In this document: positions 55,401-64,000 of the stretch, piece by piece
Numbering within the stretch: the first letter of the stretch is position 1
Layout: every line of letters begins with the position of its first letter
NCBI GenBank assembly: GCA_022457155.1
Contig: JAJGOT010000310.1
Coordinates: forward strand, 527,001-591,000
Source: Cladopsammia gracilis
Taxonomy: Eukaryota; Cnidaria; Anthozoa; Scleractinia; Dendrophylliidae
Direction: 5' to 3'
DNA length: 64,000 bases
Program-made: the position numbers and the translations under genes
Notes under the pieces: model-generated
What the model was told of the DNA's origin: nothing
Seen by the model: the letters and a program-made list of their open reading frames with translations, nothing else
Database searches by the model: none

Positions 55401-58400
55401 TGCATGTTCTTTTTTGCTAGATCAATTCTGGTGGTTTCTACTTCTTCCTCCGTGTCTTGTTTACTCTGACCTTTGTCGATGATTTCTGAAACGTTGATAA
55501 AAAAGAAATAAGAGAGCTGCCGTAAATTTACATCCAAAGTAATCGATCTGAGTCATAGCCAAAACTCGTGAAAGAAACATGCAGTCAGTGTCAAGGGCGG
55601 CAAAAGCATGTAACCGGCGCGAAAGCGCGGGAAAACATGCAACTGGTGCAAAGCGCGGGAAACATGTAACCGGTGCAAAGCGCGGGTAACGTTTTACGCT
55701 GCCGTCAATCATTGAACCCATGGAAACAGAAACTGACAAAATCGATCGAAATCCACCAATCACAACCCACAAGTATGACCACGTGACCTTTTTGCGCCAA
55801 GATCGTTGTTTCCTTTGACATCCGCTATCATATTTGAGGCAGTGACAAACGAAACTGTTGCATGATTGAGTTTTGAACTTCAGCTTTCGCGTGTTATAGT
55901 GCAGTAATATTACCTCGCTGTTCATGTATGATTGCTTTCAACCTATTTGATTCGGAGAAGTACTTTGCATCCGCTTCTTTGGCTTTTTTCTTCAACGCCT
56001 CGAATTCTTTCATCAAACATGCGCTATTTTGAGCCTAAAAATAAACAAATGAATAAATCAGAAGAGTTCTGGCTTTTCAGTGACACTAAAGCTTGGATCC
56101 CACTAGCGACGTAAGCGAAATCGTAAGCGGAATCGAAATCGTAAGAACCTTACAATCTAGTAGAAATCAAAACGACGGAAGCGGATAGTAAGCGACGGAA
56201 GCAGAAGCGGAATCGGAAGAAAAAGGAAACCTTCTGATCTTTCCGATTCCGATTCCAATTCCGTCGCGCTTCCGATTGCGACTCCGTTTCTTGATTTGCA
56301 CTAGAACGCAAGGCTTCTTACGCTTCCGACTCCGACTCCGCTTCCGATTACGTCGCTAGTGGGAACCAGCCCTAAAAGATCTGATAGAGTTCCAGGTAAA
56401 ATTAAAGAGATAGTGTTCCAAGTAAAACATCGAGTTTTCATGATTATGACCAGGAGTTTGCTTTAAACTTGCTTTATTATTTTGAAATAAGCAGTAAAAA
56501 GAAACAAGCTAACGGTCACAATTACACAAGAATGTAAATGTTGTTTATAGTGGACGAGCCCTTAGCTTAATCTATCTAGTACCCCATTCACACCAACGGT
56601 TAAACATGTTTAAATGTTGTTTAGTTAAACTACGTTTTTAGCCTGTATCTTGAACGTATATGACTCATACTACCTGGAATGGTAATAAAAGTCATTAAAG
56701 TTGCTTTTAGTAAAGACTTCACTCCAAATATTACGGCACGTTTGTGGGTATTTTTCTGAACATGTTTTAAACTAAACAACATTTAAAAATGTTTAAGCGT
56801 TGGTGTGAACGGGGTATAATTCACAGGCATGGCAATCAAATATAAAAACAAATACTGCCAATTGAGTACAACATGTTAAAAATCCCAACTGGCAGGAGGC
56901 CGACTAGCTTGCGAGCAAGCTCTCGGGCTCCCTCCCCCTCCCCCAAACCTGAGCGCTTGCTCGCAGGCTGGAGGCAGACCAGTTGACTATTTTAACGCCC
57001 GTTTACACATGCGATTTTTGATGAGATTTTTGTCGCGCTCTGCAATGCAACTTTTGTGGCAAGTGTAAACTAGGGGCGATTTCCTGTACGATTCGGGTGC
57101 GATATTTGCTTTGATTTCCCAAAAATCACCGCCAAGTTGCATCAGGTTTCGACAAATCGCGCCCAAATCGCCGCCCGTTTACACATGCGATTGGAAGATG
57201 CAACTTGCGCGTGACAAAAAATACATCGACAGGTGCGACAAAAATTGAACAAAAAATCGCCTGTGTAAACGGGCCTTTAGAAGCGTACAACTCCAGCTAG
57301 TGGTCAGAGTGGGACCTGAACTCGGGACCACTGGATTTCAAGCCCGGTGCTCTAACCACTCAATCACGCTGCCTCCTATGTGAAAGAATGGTAATTTTGA
57401 TTTCTGGACCGCTTGTGACGAAATCAAATCTGATAAACTGTAATCCACTCCCATCCTTGCAATCCTGTACTTTATTTCCAAACTATCGCTCCTGTGTTGC
57501 TCTATATAATCTTTTCATAAAATGAAGTTGTATATTTGGTGGCATTTCACGAAACAACATGGAAATAAGGAAGGAGAAATTTTGTTAGTGTCCCTTTCAG
57601 TTTCGTAGAAAAACAAAATCTTTGATTTGCTTACGGTAGCAGCGTGAGCATTCTTCTTTATCTCATCAAGTTCCTTTCGCATCTTACACATCTCAGCATC
57701 TTTCTTGGTAGTTTTCTCTTTAAGTTCGTTCATCTGACTCACAAGTTCTTCTTGTTCATCTACAATTAATGCGAGTGCAAATTTAACCACCAAGATGGTT
57801 TTAAATTTTGAGACTGGATGAAATCCTGAAGTGTGACCATTCAAATGAAAGCTACTGAGCAGTACTTTCCTGTGGTGCTGTTTATTATACTTTTAAGTCT
57901 GTGGATGAAATCCTAGAGTGTGACCATTCAAATGAAAGCTACTGAGCAGTACTTTCCTGTGGTACTGTTTATTATACTTTTAAGTCTGTGGATGAAATCC
58001 TAGAGTGTGACCATTCAAATAAAAGCTACTGAGCAGTACTTTCCTGTGGTACTGTTTATTATGCTGTACAAGGTGGTTCTAACTTTTGAGTCTGTGGATG
58101 AAATCCTGAAGTGTGACCATTCAAATGAAAGCTATTGAGCAGTACTTTCCTGTAGTACTGTTTATTATGCTGTACAAGGTGGTTCTAACTTTTGAGCCTG
58201 TGGATGAAATCCTACAGTGTGACCATTCAAATGAAAGCTACTGAGCAGTACCTTCCTGTGGTGCTGTTAATTATGCTGTACAAGTGGTTCTAACTTATGA
58301 GTCTGCACATGAAATAATACAGTGTGACCATTGAAATGAATGCTACTGAGTAGTACATTATTTTGTTACAAGTTTTTATTATGCTGTACAAAATCGTTCT

Positions 58401-61400
58401 ATCTTTTGGGACTTACTTACTGAATAAAGTCCTAAGTGCGAGCAGTATTTTTCTGTGTTGCAGTTTCGTTTATTTCAGTGTCCGTGTTCGTTAGTGAATG
58501 GGGCCTCAGTGACTATTTTCCCTTTTCATTCAGCTGTGTTACTGTGTTGGGCTTTCGCAGTTGCACGATATTTTTTCCCAACAAGTTCGCTTGCAGCCTG
58601 ATATAAGTGTTTCGAAATCACCCAGCAGCCCCCCTCCCCCGTCAGAAGTAAAAATGGTCGGTACTTAAACACAGAAACCTGAAAGGGTAAAGTACCAGTT
58701 ACAACATACCTTGTTGCTCATCGATAATAGCTTTAAGCCTGTCCGATTCGGAGAAATATTTTTCTTGTGCATCTTTACATTTTCTCTTCGCCACCTCACA
58801 TTCTTTCTTCAATTTTTCCATTTCGCTGTTCTCAGCGGAGCTAGCGGAATTCTGTTCCAATAAAATATGTAAAATACAATTCACAAAAATTACGACATTC
58901 CACTGATGCTTTTTAAAACTTCTTTTTACGCCCTAAAGTTGTCTACTTGCTCTCAAAAATTGTCAACTTTTGTCAAGAGTCGTTATGTTTCTTGTCAGAT
59001 TTATTCATTTTCTTCTCACTTTTTTGATTCACAAAAATTATTAAAACAGTCAATTTTATCCCATGCCTTCCATGATCTTCCAGTTCTAAACATTCCTTGT
59101 TCCTTGACATTCCTCAACTTCCCATCTCATGTCTTTTGTTTGAGAGCTTGTTCTTTACATCACCTACCATTACCGCGGGATATTTCTTTAAACAAAGGAC
59201 ATCATACGGTAGGAAGAGATAGCGAGTGCGAGTGACCATTCAAATGAAAGTTACTGAGCAGTACTTTCCTGTGGTACTGTTTATTATGTTGTGCAAGGTA
59301 GTTCTACCTTTTGAGTCTGGATGAAATCCTAAAGTGTGACCATTCAAATGAAAGCTACTGAGCAGTACTTTCCTGTGGTACTGTTTATTATGTTGTACAA
59401 GGTGATTCTACCTTTTGAGTCTGGACGAAATCCTAAAGTGTGACCATTCAAATGAAAGCTATTGAGCAGTACTTTCCTGTGGTACTGTTTATTATGTTGT
59501 GCAAGGTAGTTCTACCTTTTGAGTCTGGATGAAATCCTAAAGTGTGACCATTCAAATGAAAGCTACTGAGCAGTACTTTCCTGTGGTACTGTTTATTATG
59601 TTGTACAAGGTGATTCTACCTTTTGAGTCTGGACGAAATCCTAAAGTGTGACCATTCAAATGAAAGCTACTGAGCAGTACTTTCCTGTGGTACTGTTTAT
59701 TATGTTGTACAAGGTGATTCTACCTTTTGAGTCTGGACGAAATCCTAAAGTGTGACCATTCAAATGAAAGCTATTGAGCAGTACTTTCCTGTGGTACTGT
59801 TTATTATGTTGTGCAAGGTAGTTCTACCTTTTGAGTCTGGATGAAATCCTAAAGTGTGACCATTCAAATGAAAGCTACTGAGCAGTACTTTCCTGTGGTA
59901 CTGTTTATTATGTTGTACAAGGTGATTCTACCTTTTGAGTCTGGACGAAATCCTAAAGTGTGACCATTCAAATGAAAGCTATTGAGCAGTACTTTCCTGT
60001 GGTACTGTTTATTATGTTGTACAAGGTAGTTCTAGCTTTTGTGTCTGGATGAAATCCTTAGTGCGACCATTCAAATGAAAGCTACTGAGCAGTACTTTCC
60101 TGTGGTACTGTTTATTATACTGTACAACGTGGTTCTAACTTTGGCGTCTGTGGATGAAATCCTAGAGTGTGACCATTCAAATGAAAGCTACTGAGCAGTA
60201 CTTTCCTGTGGTACTGTTTATTATCCTGTACAAGGTGGTTCTAACTTTTGAGTCTGTGGATGAAATCCTAAAGTGTGACCATTCAAATGAAAGCTACTGA
60301 GCAGTACTTTCCTGTGGTACTGTTTATTATACTGTACAACGTGGTTCTCGTTTTGTGTCTGTGGATAAAATCCTAAAATGTGCTAATTCAGACCAGGTAA
60401 TTTCTAACAGAATAACATAAAATTAAGTCGCTCACCATGGCAGTCTGAGTTTTCGTCTTCTTCAATTCATCAAGTTCGCTTCTCAACGTACACATTTCAG
60501 TCTCCTTCTCGGCAGTTTTCTTTTTAAGTTCGTTCATCTGACGAACAAATTCGTCCTGTTCATCTACAAATGTATAGCACGAAAAATAATTTACAGCTTT
60601 TTGTTTTGTAACTGTATCAAAGAACGAGTTACAGACATATTAACCCTTAAACGCAGAGATTCAATTCTTGACCCGAACGTATCCGTTTAGGGTGACCGTT
60701 TTCATCCTTTACGTGTGGACAGGAGGTCTAAACGCATAAAAACTTATGCGTTCACGAACATAAACGAAAACGCGTTTTCTGTAACAAAACTCTTTATAAG
60801 GCGAAAATCTCTCTACGGCAATAGCTAGAGCTGGTACCGAGGATATCCGGCATTAAGAGAGTACACATCTCCAGGGATAAAATTACCTGCCTCAGAAAAC
60901 GTTAGAGACCATGCAGTAAAATTATAGGACTTACTCATAACGGCAGCCGGTCTTTTTATTATTTTGTATGTATTTTAATAAGCTTACTGGCTTCATTTTG
61001 GCAATAAAAAATATTTTGAATTTTGCACATGCTAACGAGGCCACTATAGTTCATTAACACACAAAGAAAATAAGGCCGCCATTATGAAACAGGTCCATAC
61101 CTTGTTGCTCATCAATAATAGCTTTAAGTCTGTCTGATTCGGAGAAATACTTTTCTTGTGCGTCTTTACATTTTCTCTTCGCAACCTCGCATTCTTTTCT
61201 CAGGGATTCCATTTCGCTGTTATCGGTGGACCCAGTGGAATTCTGTACCAAGGAAGCATATAAAACACAACTCTTACTATAAAATAACTTCACCTTTAAC
61301 GTTTGTGAATAGGGGTGAAAACCAAACGAAAGTAATAAAAGAGCAGTGGTCTAGTGGTTAGCGCGTCGGACTTTCAACCTGAAGGTCGGTGGTTCGAGCC

Positions 61401-64000
61401 TGGCCTCTGTCGTCGTGTTGTTTCCTTAGACAAGAAACTTTACTCCACACTGTCTCTCTCCACCCAGGTGTATAAATGGGTACCGGCGACAAAATGCTGT
61501 GGGTAACCCTGCGATGGCCTAGCATCCCATCCAGGGGGGAGTAGCAATATTCCTAGTCGCTTCATGCTACAGAAACCGGGTTAAGCTCCGGCCGTGTGGG
61601 CCATCTGGCTCGTGTACGACTTTACTTTTACTTTTACTATTTCAAGGGCACTGTTTATGCTGTACAAGGTGGTTCTGTTATTTGAGAGTCTGAGAGAAAA
61701 GATCCACGAATGTGAACATTCGAATGAAAGCTATTGGTTTCACCTCTGTTTATTATGTTGTACAAGGTATTTGCAAGTGACTTAAATCTGTGGAGCAGGA
61801 CCTAAAGTGTGATTATTCAAAGCCATTTATAAGCTTTGAATAATAAGCCATTCTGCTTGAAACTTTTGAGTCTGCCAAAGAAGTCCTATTAAAATGCAAC
61901 TATTTATTATGCCCAACTCTCGAAATCGACTAAAATCTGAATTTAAAAACATCGACAGATATCTTTCTTACCTGCGAAGCCTCCGCCATTTTCTTCAACT
62001 CGGCTTTTAGCGCATCCATTTCCTCTACAAGCAAAAATATGACAATGTAAAACTGCAGATAGAAGTGTCCCTCCCAAGGAAAACGAAAAAAAAGTAAAAG
62101 AAAAGACAGACAGAAAAACAAAACACACACACCAAAACAAGCCATAGAATACAAAATACACCAATTTGCTCAAATAAAGCCTATAGGCTGGGAATACAGC
62201 CGTCTCTCGTTGCTCCCCGCTATCAGGGGCTTTTTCGCAGGCTACAAAGCCTATTGTTTTTTTTTTCGCCATACCTTCTTGCTCGTCAATAATAGCTTTG
62301 AGTCTGTCTGATTCTGAGAAGTATTTTTCTTGTGCGTCTTTGCATTTTCTTTTTGCAACCTCGCATTCTTTCTTTAATGTTTCTATTTCACTGTTATCAA
62401 CGAGGCTAGTGGAGCCCTGTTCAAAGAGAAGATGTAAAACACACTGTATGATTAGTAAAAAAAAAAAAAAAAACCTGAGAGTAACCGTAAGGTCCAATTT
62501 AGGCACGCAATGAACGCACGTGACAACTTGTTAGTTCACCCTCCTCCCCAGGCCCTTCTCGACTTTTAAAATGTCGAGGTAGGCTTAGAAAACCCTCGGC
62601 AAGGATGTCAACTCCAAAAATTGTGGAATATTTTGTCACTTGACATCCAATTGTCCGACATTGAAGAAGAAACAACGTAAAACTAGCACTGTAAAAAAAA
62701 AAAAAAAAAAGTAAATGTTGTTAATGTTGACGACCACTTAGCTATCTAGCTAATTTTCAGGGACGCTACTCAAATATCGAAACAAATATTGCAAATTAAA
62801 CACAACATGTTAAAAATCCCAACTGGCAGGAGGCAGACCAGTTGGCTATTTTACAAGCGTGGCCGAGGAGTTGAACTCGGGTCTACCGTGAAACAACTCC
62901 ATCTAGTGATCAGAGTGGGAATTGAACTCGGGACCTCTGGATAACGATAACCGCTCGACCACGCTGCATCCCTATTACACTGTAACAGGTGTTTTACATG
63001 ACAAACAAAAGTATGCAAATTGTTTTTGGTAAGAACGCTGCAAAATCAAACAAACACTGAAACATCTTCCAACGCACTATTTTTACAACGATCATGCATG
63101 TCAACTACAAGTATTCACCATCACGAGTTTGCCAATCTCAGTTTGCCGTTTGTTGCGTCGTGTGAAGTAAAGTGGTAGATCGTACCCAGATCCCTTCTGT
63201 GCTCTGTTCAGAACAGTGAAAAGATCTGGGTACGACAACGGAATTAGGAACGGGACATACCAGTTTTTCCAGTCTTTCCACGGTGGTGTCCCGCTCGTAC
63301 TCGACTTTTGCCAGTTTGAGTTGATAATGCTCAAGGGCGCGTTCATAATCAGCGGTAGTCTTAGTAGCTGTCGCGAGTTTGCTTTCCAATTCAACGATCT
63401 TCTCTTCCTTTTCTGAATCACTTTCTTCGCTTTCTTTCACTTTCAAATCGCTTATTTCACGCAGTTGTTCCATGAGCTGCTGTCTTTCTATCTCGTAGCG
63501 TTCAGTGATACCGGCCTTCTCTTCTTCCCAAGATTTCCTTTCTTCTTCAAGAGCTACAGACTTGGTCTTAGAAAGACTTTCCCATTTGCCAACCTCTTCT
63601 TTAAACCTTCGCGCTTCAACTTCTAATTGCACGTTCATCTCTTTTTGCGTTTCCAATTCACGGCTTAGCTCTGTTTCTGAGTTTACAAGGCTTTCCCATT
63701 GATGTTTGTCTTCTGTTAATCTTTGTATTTCATATTCTAATTGCACGACCTTCCCTTTGGCTTCTTCCAGTTCCTCCACGTCCTCCTTCGCGAGAGATGT
63801 CTCCTTCTCCTGAAGGACACGGCGAAGTTCTGCCTCCATAGCGCTTTTACCATTTTCTGCAAAATTGACCTTGTCTTCAAGTTCAAAGACGAGTTTTTTC
63901 TCGTTTAAAACCGACTCGCGAAGTTCATCTATTTCTTCTTCTAAAACGCTCTTTTGTCCTTGAAACGAAGACTTTAACTCGCCGAGTTTTTCCTCCAACA
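52223..64000 (-). CDS. Long coiled-coil protein gene, 3' part (5' end outside the window)
   Basis: Exons 5' to 3': 64000(+)-63261, 62416-62275, 62024-61972, 61242-61101, 60563-60436, 58851-58710, 57759-57635, 56034-55914, 55485-55233, 54686-54504, 53995-53856 and probably 52419-52223. All junctions are GT-AG and in phase. The encoded sequence is Glu/Lys/Leu-rich heptads almost throughout, with an acidic break (KESEESDSEKEE) in the first exon. The middle consists of repeated exon pairs, A (about 47 residues, containing KYFSESDRLKAIIDEQ) and B (17-42 residues, QMNELK type). No motor, GTPase or zinc domain is visible here, so the family is not assigned; a golgin- or CLIP-like cytoplasmic scaffold is only a guess. 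The start and N-terminal domain lie beyond 64000. Confidence 0.8.
52524..52919. mobile_element. MITE-like element (family I, copy 2)
   Basis: Same termini and interior as 1071-1460, in the intron before the last exon of the coiled-coil gene; ends slightly diverged (TTAAAAGGAGCTACGTCA). Confidence 0.8.
53090..53520. repeat. Satellite array, units of about 106 bp
   Basis: GTGTGACCATTCAAATGAAA and TTTATTATGCTGTACAAGG recur through about four diverged units. Open frames across it are a by-product of the repeat. Confidence 0.85.
53856..53995 (-). CDS. Coiled-coil gene: penultimate (or last) exon
   Basis: NKVAQLTSENKALKTHKKKL and on to GRRLPE. The donor GTTGGT is weak. If it is not used, the frame reads seven more codons to a stop at 53838-53836. 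Confidence 0.75.
54456..54497. repeat. (CAAA)n microsatellite next to a splice donor
   Basis: A run of about ten CAAA units ends six bases from the donor of exon 54504-54686. Confidence 0.95.
54504..54686 (-). CDS. Coiled-coil gene: exon with GQPISVKKKEDSD
   Basis: 183 bp. A short non-helical start, then heptads (LKAKLGKLESETEGLNEKVQ). Its donor is followed after six bases by a (GTTT)n run. Confidence 0.85.
55233..55485 (-). CDS. Coiled-coil gene: exon after module A4
   Basis: 253 bp. EIIDKGQSKQDTEEEVETTR, then heptads to DTINLL. It occupies the B position but is not obviously a B copy. Confidence 0.85.
55605..55692. repeat. Minisatellite, three 28-30-bp units
   Basis: CATGTAACCGGTGCAAAGCG-type units repeat in tandem in an intron; they produce a spurious frame on the minus strand. 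Confidence 0.75.
55914..56034 (-). CDS. Coiled-coil gene: module A4 (diverged)
   Basis: 121 bp, phase 0 to 1. AQNSACLMKEFEALKKKAKE, then KYFSESNRLKAIIHEQR. It is the most diverged A copy. Confidence 0.85.
56087..56375. mobile_element. MITE-like element with CCCACTAGCGACGTAA ends
   Basis: Inverted CCCACTAGCGACGTAA at both ends. The interior repeats GGAATCG/CGATTCC and GGAAGCG/CGCTTCC motifs in opposite orientation. Confidence 0.75.
56580..56816. mobile_element. MITE-like element with TTCACACCAACG ends
   Basis: TACCCCATTCACACCAACGG and the inverse of TACCCCGTTCACACCAACGC match over about 28 bp. AAACATGTTTAAA motifs are near both ends. Confidence 0.78.
56993..57280. mobile_element. MITE-like element with GCCCGTTTACACA ends
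   Basis: GCCCGTTTACACATGCGATT and the inverse of GCCCGTTTACACAGGCGATT form the ends. The left motif recurs internally at 57173. Confidence 0.78.
57293..57378 (-). repeat. tRNA-Ser-like SINE head
   Basis: On the minus strand: GCAGCGTGATTGAGTGGTTA (A box), a GGGCTTGAAATCC anticodon-arm-like block, and CCCGAGTTCAGGTCCC (B box). A second, related copy is at 62852-62975. Probably a SINE, not a working tRNA. Confidence 0.6.
57635..57759 (-). CDS. Coiled-coil gene: module B3
   Basis: 125 bp. DEQEELVSQMNELKEKTTKK and on to NAHAAT; clearly paralogous to B2. Confidence 0.85.
57840..58345. repeat. Satellite array, diverged units of about 80-106 bp
   Basis: Core GTGTGACCATTCAAATGAAA at 57830, 57918, 58006, 58112 and 58218 or close by. 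The first spacings are 88 bp and the later ones 106 bp. Confidence 0.85.
58710..58851 (-). CDS. Coiled-coil gene: module A3
   Basis: 142 bp. NSASSAENSEMEKLK, then the same conserved blocks; GTATGT donor. Confidence 0.88.
59225..60385. repeat. Satellite array with dimeric higher-order structure
   Basis: GACCATTCAAATG starts at 59234, 59338, 59442, 59546, 59650, 59754, 59858, 59962, 60065, 60171 and 60277. The first eight steps are close to exactly 104 bp, the last two 106. Two unit types (TTGTGCAAGGTAGTTC with GGATGAAATCC, and TTGTACAAGGTGATTC with GGACGAAATCC) largely alternate. Confidence 0.95.
60436..60563 (-). CDS. Coiled-coil gene: module B2
   Basis: 128 bp. DEQDEFVRQMNELKKKTAEK and on to KTQTAM; donor GTGAGC. 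Confidence 0.85.
61101..61242 (-). CDS. Coiled-coil gene: module A2
   Basis: 142 bp. NSTGSTDNSEMESLR, then the same two conserved blocks as A1. Confidence 0.88.
61341..61640 (+). repeat. tRNA-derived SINE, best copy
   Basis: A box TGGTCTAGTGGTTAGCGCG near 61347 and B box GGTTCGAGCC at 61391-61400 lie about 45 bp apart. They are followed by a 200-bp tRNA-unrelated body and a (ACTTTT)n tail. Other copies: 2002-2330, 14099-14334. Confidence 0.85.
61641..61870. repeat. Degenerate satellite monomers
   Basis: GCTGTACAAGGTGGTTCTG, ATTCGAATGAAAGCTATTGG and TTATTATGTTGTACAAGG are decayed pieces of the 104-106-bp satellite. Confidence 0.7.
61972..62024 (-). CDS. Coiled-coil gene: module B1 (short)
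   Basis: 53 bp, phase 1 to 0. EEMDALKAELKKMAEASQ; a shortened B module. Confidence 0.8.
62275..62416 (-). CDS. Coiled-coil gene: module A1
   Basis: 142 bp, phase 0 to 1. GSTSLVDNSEIETL, then the conserved KECEVAKRKCKDAQE and KYFSESDRLKAIIDEQ blocks. Confidence 0.88.
62852..62975 (-). repeat. tRNA-Ser/Leu-like SINE copy
   Basis: On the minus strand: GCAGCGTGGTCGAGCGGTTA (A box) and CCCGAGTTCAATTCCCAC (B box). A second B-box-like GAGTTCAACTCC lies downstream. The flank ATGTTAAAAATCCCAACTGG is shared with about 56873. Confidence 0.65.
63261..64000 (-). CDS. Coiled-coil gene: long heptad exon (5'-incomplete)
   Basis: Open from the window edge to a GTATGT donor. Continuous coiled coil (LEEEIDELRESVLNEKKLVF and on) ending VERLEKL in phase 0. 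The open frame past 63261 is intronic. Confidence 0.9.

Noticed and set aside
55461..55925. 154-codon minus-strand frame
   Set aside because: It runs through an intron and a minisatellite between two well-supported exons; composition is not protein-like.
59225..60385. CRISPR-like regular array
   Set aside because: Units are contiguous satellite monomers without unique spacers, inside an intron of a eukaryotic gene.
57293..62975. Functional tRNA-Ser genes at 57293-57378 and 62852-62975
   Set aside because: A and B boxes are present but stems are incomplete and both share non-tRNA flanking sequence, as SINEs do.

Overview
The window looks like nuclear DNA of an anthozoan cnidarian, most likely a stony coral. 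This is inferred from AT-rich DNA with spliced genes (GT-AG introns in consistent phase), an expanded cluster of intronless rhodopsin-like receptors, secreted C-type lectins with a mannose-type site, and a dense load of short inverted-repeat elements and tRNA-derived SINEs. No prokaryotic features, CRISPR arrays or free-standing functional tRNA genes were seen.

Layout. (1) 161-16306, minus strand: an adhesion GPCR that I could assemble exon by exon. It has 20 coding exons and 801 codons in continuous reading frame before it leaves the window or ends. It reads signal peptide, two tandem related cysteine-rich domains that I do not recognise, an acidic linker, a GAIN domain with an intact GPS (HL/T), and seven transmembrane segments. 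(2) 19520-34296: four paralogous single-exon class A GPCRs, arranged plus, plus, minus, minus. They share DRF in place of DRY, NP[FL]LT in place of NPxxY, and a CxxC in the third extracellular loop. The last has a frameshifted tail. (3) 38857-51542, plus strand: two tandemly duplicated three-exon C-type lectin genes (signal peptide / Cys-bounded helical neck / CTLD with EPN and WND), with a degenerate third CTLD fragment between them. (4) 52223-64000, minus strand: the 3' part of a long coiled-coil protein gene. Its middle is built from repeated exon pairs (A = 142 bp, B = variable) whose central residues are identical while the DNA differs at synonymous sites.

Between and inside these genes lie many repeats: at least a dozen MITE-like families with identifiable terminal inverted repeats (piggyBac-like with TTAA, hAT-like, one with a 6-bp target duplication), a perfect 102-bp palindrome, a 77-bp-arm hairpin, several tRNA-like SINE families, and retroposon 3' tails. 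One satellite family occurs as 88-bp units near the receptors and as 104-106-bp units, with dimeric higher-order structure, inside the coiled-coil gene's introns.

The genes share no pathway that can be read from the sequence. The lectins and both receptor types are surface or secreted recognition molecules. The coiled-coil protein is probably intracellular. All exon models rest on splice-site and phase reasoning without transcript or homology searches.
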